Shown one piece after another: positions 17,697-25,640 of a DNA stretch of 64,000 nucleotides; within the stretch, counting starts at the first letter, position 1; each line of letters starts with the position of its first letter. Under the pieces are notes generated by a model. It was not told the origin of the DNA. It saw nothing but the letters and a program-made list of their open reading frames with translations, and did not search any database. The DNA is taken from contig JADFXG010000001.1 of assembly GCA_015233895.1 (NCBI GenBank), positions 186,001 through 250,000 on the forward strand, written 5' to 3'. A program made the position numbers and the translations under genes. The DNA is from Nitrospirota bacterium (GTDB taxonomy: Bacteria > Nitrospirota > Thermodesulfovibrionia > Thermodesulfovibrionales > Magnetobacteriaceae).

Positions 17697-20297
17697 ATGG
17701 AGGAAAATATCACAACAACAAGCAATTACAGTCTAATCCGCAGTTTGCCGTTTTGGGGGTTAATTATCTCTGTGCTGTATGCAAGCTCTTTTTGGGGATA
17801 TTTGGTTTTTCATACCCTTGCTGAGCTGTTTTGTGTGATTATAGCATTTTGTATTTTTATTCTTTCCTGGAACACACGCCGGTATATGCAAAATAACTAT
17901 CTTTTCTTTATTGGCATTTCATACCTTTTTATCGGCAGTCTTGATATATTGCACACACTTACCTATGAGGGTATGAATTTAATACACACTCACAGTACGG
18001 GAGAGACAATCGAAATATGGATTTCTACGAGATACATTGAGAGTATTTCCCTGCTTATTGCCCCACTACTCTTATACAAGAAAAGACTCAGCGCTTTTTA
18101 TATATTTAGTGCTTATGTGATTGTGACCATGCTGGTGTTTGCCACAATTTTCATATGGAATAATTTTCCAGAATGTTATACAGAAAGAACCGGGCTTACC
18201 ACATTTAAAAAATGCAGTGAATACCTCATTTGCTGCATTTTAGCAGTTTCATTGCTGCTACTGTTTAGGAGAAGGAGTTTTTTCGATAAAGATGTTTTAA
18301 GGCTATCTGCCGCCTCCATATCTTTTGCAATACTGACAGAGCTATGCTTTACAACTTACATTGGTTTATATGACTCGATTAACATGGCAGGCCATTTTTT
18401 TAAGGTGTTCTCCTACTATTTCATTTATAGAGCGATAGTTGTGACGGGCATTAATAAACCATTTGACCTGTTGTTCAGAACTCTGAAAATAAGCGAGGAT
18501 TCCCTTCAAAAAATTAATACCGAACTCGAACAGAGGGTTGAAAACCGTACTATGTTGCTTTTGGAGGAGATTCATCAGCGGAAAAATATAGAGAGTAACC
18601 TTGCCCGTTTAAACCGTGTGTATGCCGTTGTAAGTGAGACAACTCATCTGATTGTGCACGTTTCCAATAAAGGAGAGCTACTGGATAAAATATGCAAGGT
18701 GGGTGTTGAACAGGGATCTTTCATGTTTGTAGCAATAATCAGATACAACGAGTATAACAATACTCTTGAACCTCTGACTTTTAACGGACATTCAGAGAGA
18801 TATCCGGACTCAGTGACCCTCGTTTCAAAGTGTGATGACAAGAACCCTGATCCGGTTCAAAGAACCATTCAGACTGGTACCTTCTACATATGCAATGACA
18901 TCAGTTCTAACGAACCCTGCGCTAAGAGGAAAGAAGAGGCGCTAAGGCAAGGGTATCAGTCTTATGCTGTGTTTCCCTTAAAAGTGTTTGAAAAAAACGA
19001 AGAAGCCATTATGTTTTACTCCGGGGAGCCGGATTTTTTTAGTGAAGAGGAAATCCATCTGCTTGATGAGTTATCCGGAGATGTTTCGTATGCTCTTGAA
19101 AATATGGAAAAGGAAAAGATAAAAAACCAGATAGAGCAGCAGAACAAAACGCTTGAAGAACAGCTTGTCCGTTCTCAGAAAATGGAGGTCATAGGGCAGC
19201 TTTCCGGTGGGATTGCCCATGATTTCAATAACATCTTATTTTCAATAACAAATTACATTTATCTCATGCTTAAGAACATGGATGAGGTACATCCACTAAG
19301 AAAATATGCCGAGGGCATACGGTTAGCCTCGGAAAAGGCATCTAATCTTACAAGGTCCCTTCTTGATTTCAGCAGAAAACAGGTAACTCAACCCAGAGTA
19401 GTTAATTTAAACGATGTTATATCGCACGTGGAGCCGATACTGAGGCGTCTGATTCCTGAGGAAACAGAGCTCAGAGTGGAACTAACAGATGATAACCCCA
19501 GCATAATGGCAGACCCCTCTCAATTTGAGCAGGTGCTTTTAAACCTTGTGGCCAATGCACGGGATTCCATGCCTGAGGGAGGATTTCTAATTATAAAAAC
19601 TGTGCTTGTTCAGCTTGACAGGCCGTACATTGGTAAAAGTCGCCGTGATGTCAAAGGCCCGTATGCTCTTTTAGTTGTGACAGATACCGGCTGCGGAATG
19701 GATGCGGAGGTTATGAGCAGGATTTATGAGCCCTTCTATACGACTAAAGAGATTGGCAAAGGGACAGGTTTGGGACTTTCCACAGTGTATGGAATAGTGA
19801 AACAGCATAATGGCCTGATTAACGTCTATAGTGAGCCAGAATTAGGTACATCTTTTAAGGTGTATTTTCCGTTAGCAAATATCAGAGCTGAGCGGTTGAA
19901 GGTAGTGGAAAAGGTAGAGGTAAGGGGCGGCGATGAGACAATCCTGGTAGTTGAGGATGACCCTGAGGTTAGAAAGATTGTGGTAGAGCTGCTGCACGAT
20001 GCCGGCTATAAAACTATAGAGACAGAAGACGGAAAGGAGGCTGTGGAAACTTATAAAACACACAGCGGAGAGATTCATATGGTAATACTGGACGTTATAA
20101 TGCCAAAGATGAACGGAGAACAAGCCTACGATGAGATGAAAGCTGTAAAACCGAGTGTAAAAGCATTGTTTATGAGCGGCTACACCTTTGATGTTTTGTC
20201 AGGCAGGGAGTTCACAACAGAGAATTTTGACTTTATATCAAAACCGTTATTGGCAGAGGAGTTCTTGTCAAAAGTCAGGGAGATTCTTGATAAGTAG
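17697..20297 (+). CDS. MASE3-GAF hybrid histidine kinase with receiver domain
   Basis: 866 residues. An N-terminal membrane sensor of about 7 helices (15-250) has the MASE3-type LFIGSLDILHTLTY and STRYIES motifs. It is followed by a coiled coil (about 262-305), a GAF-like domain (about 310-470), HisKA with His508 in GGIAHDFNN, HATPase_c with N-box NLVANARDS (616-624), G1 DTGCGM (663-668) and G2 GKGTGLGLS (687-695), and a receiver domain with phospho-acceptor Asp799 (ILDVIMPK). It is an inner-membrane two-component sensor. No separate response regulator with an output domain is next to it. Its 3' end overlaps the convergent kinase gene by 30 bases. Confidence 0.9.
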   Translation: MEENITTTSNYSLIRSLPFWGLIISVLYASSFWGYLVFHTLAELFCVIIAFCIFILSWNTRRYMQNNYLFFIGISYLFIGSLDILHTLTYEGMNLIHTHSTGETIEIWISTRYIESISLLIAPLLLYKKRLSAFYIFSAYVIVTMLVFATIFIWNNFPECYTERTGLTTFKKCSEYLICCILAVSLLLLFRRRSFFDKDVLRLSAASISFAILTELCFTTYIGLYDSINMAGHFFKVFSYYFIYRAIVVTGINKPFDLLFRTLKISEDSLQKINTELEQRVENRTMLLLEEIHQRKNIESNLARLNRVYAVVSETTHLIVHVSNKGELLDKICKVGVEQGSFMFVAIIRYNEYNNTLEPLTFNGHSERYPDSVTLVSKCDDKNPDPVQRTIQTGTFYICNDISSNEPCAKRKEEALRQGYQSYAVFPLKVFEKNEEAIMFYSGEPDFFSEEEIHLLDELSGDVSYALENMEKEKIKNQIEQQNKTLEEQLVRSQKMEVIGQLSGGIAHDFNNILFSITNYIYLMLKNMDEVHPLRKYAEGIRLASEKASNLTRSLLDFSRKQVTQPRVVNLNDVISHVEPILRRLIPEETELRVELTDDNPSIMADPSQFEQVLLNLVANARDSMPEGGFLIIKTVLVQLDRPYIGKSRRDVKGPYALLVVTDTGCGMDAEVMSRIYEPFYTTKEIGKGTGLGLSTVYGIVKQHNGLINVYSEPELGTSFKVYFPLANIRAERLKVVEKVEVRGGDETILVVEDDPEVRKIVVELLHDAGYKTIETEDGKEAVETYKTHSGEIHMVILDVIMPKMNGEQAYDEMKAVKPSVKALFMSGYTFDVLSGREFTTENFDFISKPLLAEEFLSKVREILDK

Positions 20298-21293
20298 GGA
20301 CAGGCGTACATAAGTGAGATAGTGTTGTCCCTTTTGCCGGAATACTAATTTGCCGTTGCAGCGCTTTAGAATGTTGTTTGTTATTTCAATGCCAAGGCCT
20401 GTCCCCCTTAGTGAATTAACTGCAAGCTCATTTCTGATAAACACGTAAACAAAGCGGGCATCTGACGACACTCTTATATTAACAAAGCCGTTTGAGTATT
20501 TAACTGCATTGTCAATGAGATTATACAGGATGTCTCCGATGTCGTTGGAATTTGCCGATATAACAAGCGGTTTAACATTTAAATGAAAGACGGTGTTGGT
20601 GTCAGAGAGTGCAAAGAACTCTGTTGCTTCTAAGATACAGTCCATCAGATTGACATCCTCCTTTACAGTTTTCCCCTTTTCTCTGAGCATTTTAAAGGTG
20701 CGTTTTAAATCACCCTCTATTTTTTCGGTAGTTGAAGAGAGCCTTTGAACAGCTCCTTTTTCGCAGGGATTTTCCTTTAGAATCTCAATATTTATTTTCA
20801 GAATTGAGAGAAAATTCCCTATCTTGTGGTTAAAAGAAAGAAGGAGCAGGTTAAGAAACCTCCCGCTGTGTTCAATGTCCCGTACAAATCTGGCAATAAT
20901 CAAATACGTGATAAGAATCAGGGAAAGAAACAGCGAGGACTCTATCCCCAGAACTATAATGGCAAAATCCCTTATTTTATCCTCAAAGTATGCTCTTTTG
21001 ACGTAAAAGTACATCAGGTTTCCGTTTACGTTTTCCTCGGCCAACAATGTCAAAGACCTCTCCTCAGTAAGTGTTTTATGGGTTGCCACGATATACTCCG
21101 GCAGTCCGCAAGATGTATTTTGCTTGTACTGGCGTATTGTTACAGAGAGTTTGTCTAATAAGAGTTCCTCCAGAGTTTTTCTGAAATACGTTACGCTTAC
21201 AAAATTCAAAATAGCAAACCAAACCACACTGGTAAGCATAAATACAATCAGAATCTTGGTACCGGTGTGAAGTTGCTTCATACCAAGCTGCAT
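20268..21293 (-). CDS. Membrane sensor histidine kinase with degenerate G1 box
   Basis: 341 residues. Two membrane helices (about 13-33 and 111-133) flank a small extracytoplasmic domain of about 75 residues. The phospho-acceptor region reads SFNHKIGN (His156) and the N-box reads LYNLIDNAVKYS (258-268). The G2 box is GTGLGIEI (297-304). The usual DxGxG G1 box is replaced by an IRNELAVNS segment, so ATP binding may be altered. Start may be ATG 21293 or 21281; neither has a strong ribosome site. It converges with and overlaps the hybrid kinase; a functional link between the two is possible but not shown. Confidence 0.75.
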   Translation of the reverse strand: MQLGMKQLHTGTKILIVFMLTSVVWFAILNFVSVTYFRKTLEELLLDKLSVTIRQYKQNTSCGLPEYIVATHKTLTEERSLTLLAEENVNGNLMYFYVKRAYFEDKIRDFAIIVLGIESSLFLSLILITYLIIARFVRDIEHSGRFLNLLLLSFNHKIGNFLSILKINIEILKENPCEKGAVQRLSSTTEKIEGDLKRTFKMLREKGKTVKEDVNLMDCILEATEFFALSDTNTVFHLNVKPLVISANSNDIGDILYNLIDNAVKYSNGFVNIRVSSDARFVYVFIRNELAVNSLRGTGLGIEITNNILKRCNGKLVFRQKGQHYLTYVRLSLLIKNLPDF

Positions 21294-21334
21294 TCAATCG
21301 CCTAATACCGAGTTGCAATCTAAACTATAATTTA

Positions 21335-21446
21335 AAGAGGAGATTACGACGTCGCTACGCTCCTCGTAATGACATATAGGGAAGCTCATGTACAAGCCCC
21401 ACGCCGTCATTGCGAACCCCCGCAGGGGGTGTGGCAATCTCCTCTT
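21335..21446. repeat. Composite palindromic repeat, family 1 copy a
   Basis: Perfect 11-base terminal inverted repeats (AAGAGGAGATT at 21335-21345, AATCTCCTCTT at 21436-21446) enclose an inverted pair of units: a reverse unit (ending CTCCTCGTAATGAC) and a forward unit (GTCATTGCGAACCCC to GGCAATCTC) with its own GC-rich hairpin. Related units recur at 42.9, 45.7-45.95 and 46.4-46.5 kb. It looks like a REP/MITE-type non-autonomous element. Confidence 0.8.
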
Positions 21447-21463
21447 TTGAGCGCAACTTGGTA

Positions 21464-21550
21464 TAACTTCGTTGGCATGCGTCAAAAGCTCCTCAACGTA
21501 CTAAAAGTACGCCTGCGTCGCTTTCTCCTTGCCGCCTTGTTATGCTTCTG
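21464..21550. repeat. Dispersed 87-bp repeat, family 2 copy A
   Basis: Nearly identical (three small differences) to the reverse complement of 29575-29661. It has an internal palindrome around CGTACTAAAAGTACG. GCAACTTGG occurs directly repeated on both sides, which could be a target-site duplication. Confidence 0.85.
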
Positions 21551-21613
21551 ACTGCAACTTGGCACAATAAGCCAGCACATCAGCAACAAAAGAGTCGGTA
21601 AGCCTTGAAACCG

Positions 21614-22357
21614 CTAAATAGTGTCAATGACAGCAAATTCAGGCTCATGAAGGGGTAAAAGAATATCAGCCATAGCTTTAACCTTAAGCAATATGTCGTA
21701 GGAGTCATAGACATTAACGTGGGTTCCCGGCGGAATAACCTCCATGTCCATTCCTCTTATAGCAGGGGGTGGGTTGAAATTTTCCATTATACAGCAAAAC
21801 CCCGTGATAACGGCCTTACCTACCGGGGTTTCAACCATAACGCTCATACCGCCCTCGGTGTGGGCCGGAGTGTGAATCATGGTAATACCTGGCAGTATTT
21901 CAGTGTCTTTGGTAAGCGGTTTAATCTGCCCGCTTTCCTCCACCTCAACAATATAATCCTCCATGTAGCGGAAATCGAGAGGGTGGGGTTCATGGACTCT
22001 CACAAGCTCTTTTTCGTGGACGTAGATGTCAGCGTTTACACATTTATCATCGTTTTCGCAGTGGTCGTTATGTAAGTGTGTATGCAGGATAATGTTTATA
22101 TCGGAGGGGGAGAGGTTCCATTTTGCAAGCCCCTCTTCAAAAGTATAAATCCTGGCGCCAATAGCTTTCTGGCGTGCTTCGGAACGCCCGGGAGCAGCCT
22201 CACCAGTATCAACGACAATTCTCACACCCTCGCCCTCTATCAGCCAGCAGTATATTGGGATGTTATACATTTGTCCATAGCCGAACTGATAGGTCATCAT
22301 GGTTTTATCAAACAACTTTGACCCCATAACGATTGGATGAATCTTATACTGTGCCAT
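21614..22357 (-). CDS. MBL-fold metallo-hydrolase (N-acyl homoserine lactonase-like)
   Basis: 247 residues. The zinc motif is HTHLHNDH (His94, His96, Asp98, His99), with His166 in TPAHTEGG and a late His in LPLHEPE. The layout is that of the AHL-lactonase branch of the metallo-beta-lactamase superfamily. The bridging Asp normally found in a TGD/IDA segment is not obvious; the equivalent stretch reads ITGFCC, so a Cys may take its place or the activity may differ. A strong ribosome site (AAGGAGG) precedes the ATG. The substrate is not determined by sequence. Its neighbours are signalling genes, not an operon partner. Confidence 0.8.
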   Translation of the reverse strand: MAQYKIHPIVMGSKLFDKTMMTYQFGYGQMYNIPIYCWLIEGEGVRIVVDTGEAAPGRSEARQKAIGARIYTFEEGLAKWNLSPSDINIILHTHLHNDHCENDDKCVNADIYVHEKELVRVHEPHPLDFRYMEDYIVEVEESGQIKPLTKDTEILPGITMIHTPAHTEGGMSVMVETPVGKAVITGFCCIMENFNPPPAIRGMDMEVIPPGTHVNVYDSYDILLKVKAMADILLPLHEPEFAVIDTI

Positions 22358-22447
22358 AGCTGAGCCTCCTTATTGTTTTCTATTTTTGATTATACCAATT
22401 TGGCTTTAAAAAAGTAATTTTAAAAAGATGAAAGACGTATGTACATG

Positions 22448-22476
22448 TTGACAAAAAAGCGAGAATATTTTAGTAT
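22448..22476 (+). promoter_or_regulatory. Promoter of the AbrB/RelE-type pair, possibly leaderless
   Basis: TTGACA at 22448-22453 and TAGTAT at 22471-22476, spacer 17. The antitoxin ATG at 22482 lies only 5 bases past the -10 box, so transcription would begin at or next to the start codon. No Shine-Dalgarno is present. Confidence 0.55.
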
Positions 22477-22481
22477 TATTT

Positions 22482-22766
22482 ATGAAAAGTGTTGTTGTGT
22501 CATCAAAGGGTCAGGTAGCGATTCCTAAGGCAATGAGGGCAGATTTGAACATAAATGAAGGAGATACTCTCTCTGTATCGGTAGAAAATGGGAAGTTGAT
22601 CTTAGAGCCTGCGGTTAATATACCATTTTCCCTGAGTTGGTTTTGTAAACCGGAAATACAACAACGCATAGCCAGTGCTCATGAAAACTTCAAAACTGGT
22701 AATTATAGTCAATATACTATAGATGAGTTTATAGAAATACTTGAGAAAAAAATCGGCACAGATTGA
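22482..22766 (+). CDS. SpoVT/AbrB-type antitoxin
   Basis: 94 residues. The N-terminal 50 residues form a swapped-hairpin AbrB/MazE DNA-binding domain (VVSSKGQVAIPKAMRADLNI, then GDTLSVSVENGKLIL). The C-terminal part (about 55-94) would bind the toxin. It overlaps the toxin gene by 4 bases (TTGA), a normal arrangement for toxin-antitoxin pairs. It probably represses its own promoter just upstream. Confidence 0.85.
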   Translation: MKSVVVSSKGQVAIPKAMRADLNINEGDTLSVSVENGKLILEPAVNIPFSLSWFCKPEIQQRIASAHENFKTGNYSQYTIDEFIEILEKKIGTD

Positions 22767-23038
22767 AAAGCATTATCATAGTTGACGTAGAGCCAAATTT
22801 TTGGTCCGATTTTGAGAACCTTCCTAAAGAAATTAAAAAAAAATTTAAAAAGCAATTCAAGTTTCTTAAGGAAAATCCTCAACACCCATCTTTGAAGATT
22901 CATAAAATTCAGGGAACAGATTATTGGGAATTATACGTTGACAAATTCTATCGCTGTGTTTTTACTAAAGAAGGAAGCCTCTATAGGCTTTACTGTATAG
23001 GTACACATGACGTGCTCAATAAATTAGAGGGATTATAA
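22763..23038 (+). CDS. RelE/ParE-superfamily toxin
   Basis: 91 residues with the compact RelE-like pattern: a helix hairpin (LPKEIKKKFKKQFKFLKENP), the HPSLKIHKIQG segment, then beta strands with YRCVFTKEG and a C-terminal GTHDVLNKL. Such toxins act as ribosome-dependent mRNA nucleases or gyrase poisons; which one applies here cannot be told. Start is TTG 22763, inside the antitoxin stop codon, so translation is coupled. Confidence 0.8.
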   Translation: MKSIIIVDVEPNFWSDFENLPKEIKKKFKKQFKFLKENPQHPSLKIHKIQGTDYWELYVDKFYRCVFTKEGSLYRLYCIGTHDVLNKLEGL

Positions 23039-23053
23039 AAGCTACCAGTTGAA

Positions 23054-24529
23054 CTAAGACTGAGAGTTGATGAAAATCTTGATAATTTCGCTATGCTCAG
23101 TTGAAAGCTCTATAAATTCCATACCGATAAGAGAGTGGTCGTACTTGCGCTGAATGGTTCTTGACAGGGCGTGTATGTTTTCGAGAGTTCTGTTTAGGAG
23201 CCGGAAAGTTACATAGAAATCCTTATTGAATTGGAATTCCTTGTCAGTTGAGGTTTGAATTCTGATAAAACACCCTTTAAGGCTTATATTTAAAATTACG
23301 GCCTCATAAGTTGAAATAGTGGCAAGCTCCAGCACCTTTGCAGGAATAGTGACCTGCACTCTTAGTTGCTTGCGCTTTGCGACCTTTGGGCGTTTAAACG
23401 CACCGTATCCCCATAGCTGGAAGCGGTTTATCACAACTTTTACCTTTGATGGGGGAACTATGGTTTTTACGGCATATTCGTCCAGCGATGTATCTCTCTT
23501 AATTGCTACTGTCGGCACTGTGTTATTTTGCCTGAGGACTGTGTAGGCAATAGGAGCGTTGATTCTCTCCCCTCTTTGTGTGACAATAGCAGTTTCATTA
23601 TTTGCCAGCTGCACGTAGGTGCCGGGAGGATAAATGCCAAGGTTTTTTATAAACACAGCAGAAATATCAGGATCCAGGCTGTCGTTTTTATTGAGGAACA
23701 GCTCCTTTAAAGCAACCGTAGGAAGCATTGGCTGGCGGTAATACCTGCCGGAAACTCTGGCACAATAGATGTCAGCCAGCGCCACTATTCTTGATACCTC
23801 AGCTATCGCCTTGTCTTTAAGCTTTGAGGGATAGCCGGTACCGTCAAGCATCTCATGGTGCTGAAGCACGGCTGTAAGCCACACGTCATCTGTAACGCCA
23901 TGCCGTTTCAAGAGCTTAACACCCTCTAACGGGTGTTTGTTTATCTCCTCTTTCTGAAAGGGAGAGAGCGCCTCCTCCTGAAAGTGAAGTCTTTCCTGAA
24001 GTTCTACCATAGCTATATTCATAGTTAAAGCAGCACATATCAGAGATGTACGGCCCTCCTGACTCCAACCCATTTTCTTGGCAACTATTTCGCACACTAT
24101 GGCTGTGTGAATGGGATGCTTGACCGTGTATCGGGACTCATGTTCAAGCATAATGGTTCCAAGGGCTAGGTCCTCATCAATAGAGCAGACATCCTGTACA
24201 ATTTTGGCAGAATTGTGGATTTTCTTCTGAAGCTCTCTTTCTCTTTTTAGGTTTTCAAATAATCCATCTATTTTTATGTTTAAAAGGTCAAGGTTTTCAA
24301 ACGGCAGGTCAGAGTCAACTATCTTCTCTATGTCAATGTCTTCGTCCTCTTCAAGTACAGCGTCATCTCCCTCTGGATCTATCACAAGTGCGCGGGAGAT
24401 TTTGGCAACATCCTTTTCGGTCATGACATAACCGCGCCCAAGCATCAATTGGCCGTTTTCGTCATAAATCGGCTTCTCGAGGGGTTTACCTACCATAGAC
24501 CCTGATATCCTGAGTACTCGCATCTTCAT
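23054..24529 (-). CDS. HD-GYP-like protein with degenerate HD dyad and C-terminal PilZ domain
   Basis: 491 residues. The central region matches HD-GYP c-di-GMP phosphodiesterases: conserved HPIH (138-141), HPLEG (199-203) and HHEMLDGTGYP (224-234). The HD dyad expected at about 169-171 (normally LLHDIGK) reads LTMNIAM, so the metal-binding His-Asp is lost and catalysis is doubtful. The C-terminus (about 390-491) is PilZ-like, with KRKQLR and NISLKGC in place of RxxxR and D/NxSxxG. Best reading: a c-di-GMP receptor rather than an enzyme, cytosolic. It is divergent from moxR. Confidence 0.8.
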   Translation of the reverse strand: MKMRVLRISGSMVGKPLEKPIYDENGQLMLGRGYVMTEKDVAKISRALVIDPEGDDAVLEEDEDIDIEKIVDSDLPFENLDLLNIKIDGLFENLKRERELQKKIHNSAKIVQDVCSIDEDLALGTIMLEHESRYTVKHPIHTAIVCEIVAKKMGWSQEGRTSLICAALTMNIAMVELQERLHFQEEALSPFQKEEINKHPLEGVKLLKRHGVTDDVWLTAVLQHHEMLDGTGYPSKLKDKAIAEVSRIVALADIYCARVSGRYYRQPMLPTVALKELFLNKNDSLDPDISAVFIKNLGIYPPGTYVQLANNETAIVTQRGERINAPIAYTVLRQNNTVPTVAIKRDTSLDEYAVKTIVPPSKVKVVINRFQLWGYGAFKRPKVAKRKQLRVQVTIPAKVLELATISTYEAVILNISLKGCFIRIQTSTDKEFQFNKDFYVTFRLLNRTLENIHALSRTIQRKYDHSLIGMEFIELSTEHSEIIKIFINSQS

Positions 24530-24560
24530 CGCTTCAACACCACCACCATGAAATATATCA

Positions 24561-24591
24561 TTGATTGTGTGTTTTTATCAACAGGTATAAT
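24561..24591 (+). promoter_or_regulatory. Possible promoter for moxR
   Basis: TTGATT at 24561-24566 and TATAAT at 24586-24591 with a long 19-base spacer. It lies downstream of the earliest possible start of the moxR frame (24565), which supports the later ATG at 24670. Confidence 0.4.
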
Positions 24592-24669
24592 TTAGATAAA
24601 ATTCGTTGCCGGCGGGAAAATTTCATCTTTGCAACTTCAAAGCATCCTGTGTTACCATACTGCAAGAAT

Positions 24670-25605
24670 ATGACGGAAATTAAAAATGAAGCCATTGCGG
24701 GGATTTTAAGAGAACTTTCAAAGTATCTTCAAGGTAAGGAAAATGCTTTAAAATTATCTCTGATATCTTTTTTTTCACGCGGACATCTTCTCATTGAAGA
24801 CTTGCCGGGGCTTGGTAAAACAACACTGGCTATTGGCATAGCGCGGGCACTAGGGCTCACATTTGGCAGAATTCAGTGCACAAGCGACCTTCTGCCAACA
24901 GACATTACAGGCCTTTCTATTTTTAACAAGACTAAGGGTGAATTTGAATTTCGTAAGGGACCGATTTTCAGCAACATCGTTCTCGTTGATGAGATAAACA
25001 GGGCAACCCCCAAGACCCAAAGCGCTCTCCTTGAAGCTATGGGGGAAAAACAGGTAACTGTTGAGGAGACCACCTATAAGCTCTCCAGGCCTTTCTTTGT
25101 TATAGCCACCCAAAATCCCATCGAACACTACGGGACTTTCCCCCTGCCTGAGTCTCAACTGGACAGGTTTATGATGAAAATCGGTATCGGTTATCCGCAC
25201 AGGGCAGCCGAGATGGATATCATGAGAGGAGGCAGCAGACGCGAGGAGTTGTATGCGTTAAAGCCGTTTTTAAACAGTGAGGAATGTACTAACATTCAGG
25301 ACGCCATTCGTAAGAACGTTTATATATCAGAAAAAATCCTTGACTATTCAATAAACATAATAGAAGCAACACGAACCAGCAAACACCTTACAGCCGGAGT
25401 ATCCACCCGCGGTGCACTGGCCTTAGCCAACACAGCCAGGTCACATGCCTTCTTTAACGGCAGAGATTACGTTATCCCTGAGGATATAAAAGCGCTGGCG
25501 GAGTTTACCATCCCACACAGGGTGCTCTTTAAGGAGGAGCTTGACACAGATAGCAAAAGGGAGATAATAAGATCGCTCTTAGAAAAAATTCCCACCCCTC
25601 TATAA
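24670..25605 (+). CDS. MoxR-family AAA+ ATPase
   Basis: 311 residues from ATG 24670. Walker A reads LPGLGKTT, Walker B reads ILVDEINRATPKTQ, followed by the MoxR block LLEAMGEKQVTVE and sensor 1 ATQNP. MoxR proteins act as chaperone-like ATPases, usually with a DUF58 protein and often VWA proteins; the DUF58 gene follows at once. The frame is open from 24565, but the 35 extra residues are unlike the family and precede the likely promoter. Confidence 0.92.
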   Translation: MTEIKNEAIAGILRELSKYLQGKENALKLSLISFFSRGHLLIEDLPGLGKTTLAIGIARALGLTFGRIQCTSDLLPTDITGLSIFNKTKGEFEFRKGPIFSNIVLVDEINRATPKTQSALLEAMGEKQVTVEETTYKLSRPFFVIATQNPIEHYGTFPLPESQLDRFMMKIGIGYPHRAAEMDIMRGGSRREELYALKPFLNSEECTNIQDAIRKNVYISEKILDYSINIIEATRTSKHLTAGVSTRGALALANTARSHAFFNGRDYVIPEDIKALAEFTIPHRVLFKEELDTDSKREIIRSLLEKIPTPL

Positions 25606-25640
25606 TAAAAGTTAATAAAGCCGGTACTATATATATCGTA

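Larger units (their letters stand above)
21294..21613. other. Intergenic region made almost entirely of repeats
   Basis: No gene is seen. The interval contains a palindromic composite element (21335-21446), a second repeat (21464-21550) and a 9-base direct repeat GCAACTTGG at 21453-21461 and 21554-21562 that flanks the second element. Confidence 0.7.

Noticed and set aside
24565-24669. Longer MoxR N-terminus
   Set aside because: The extra residues are unlike the family and the start would precede the likely promoter.
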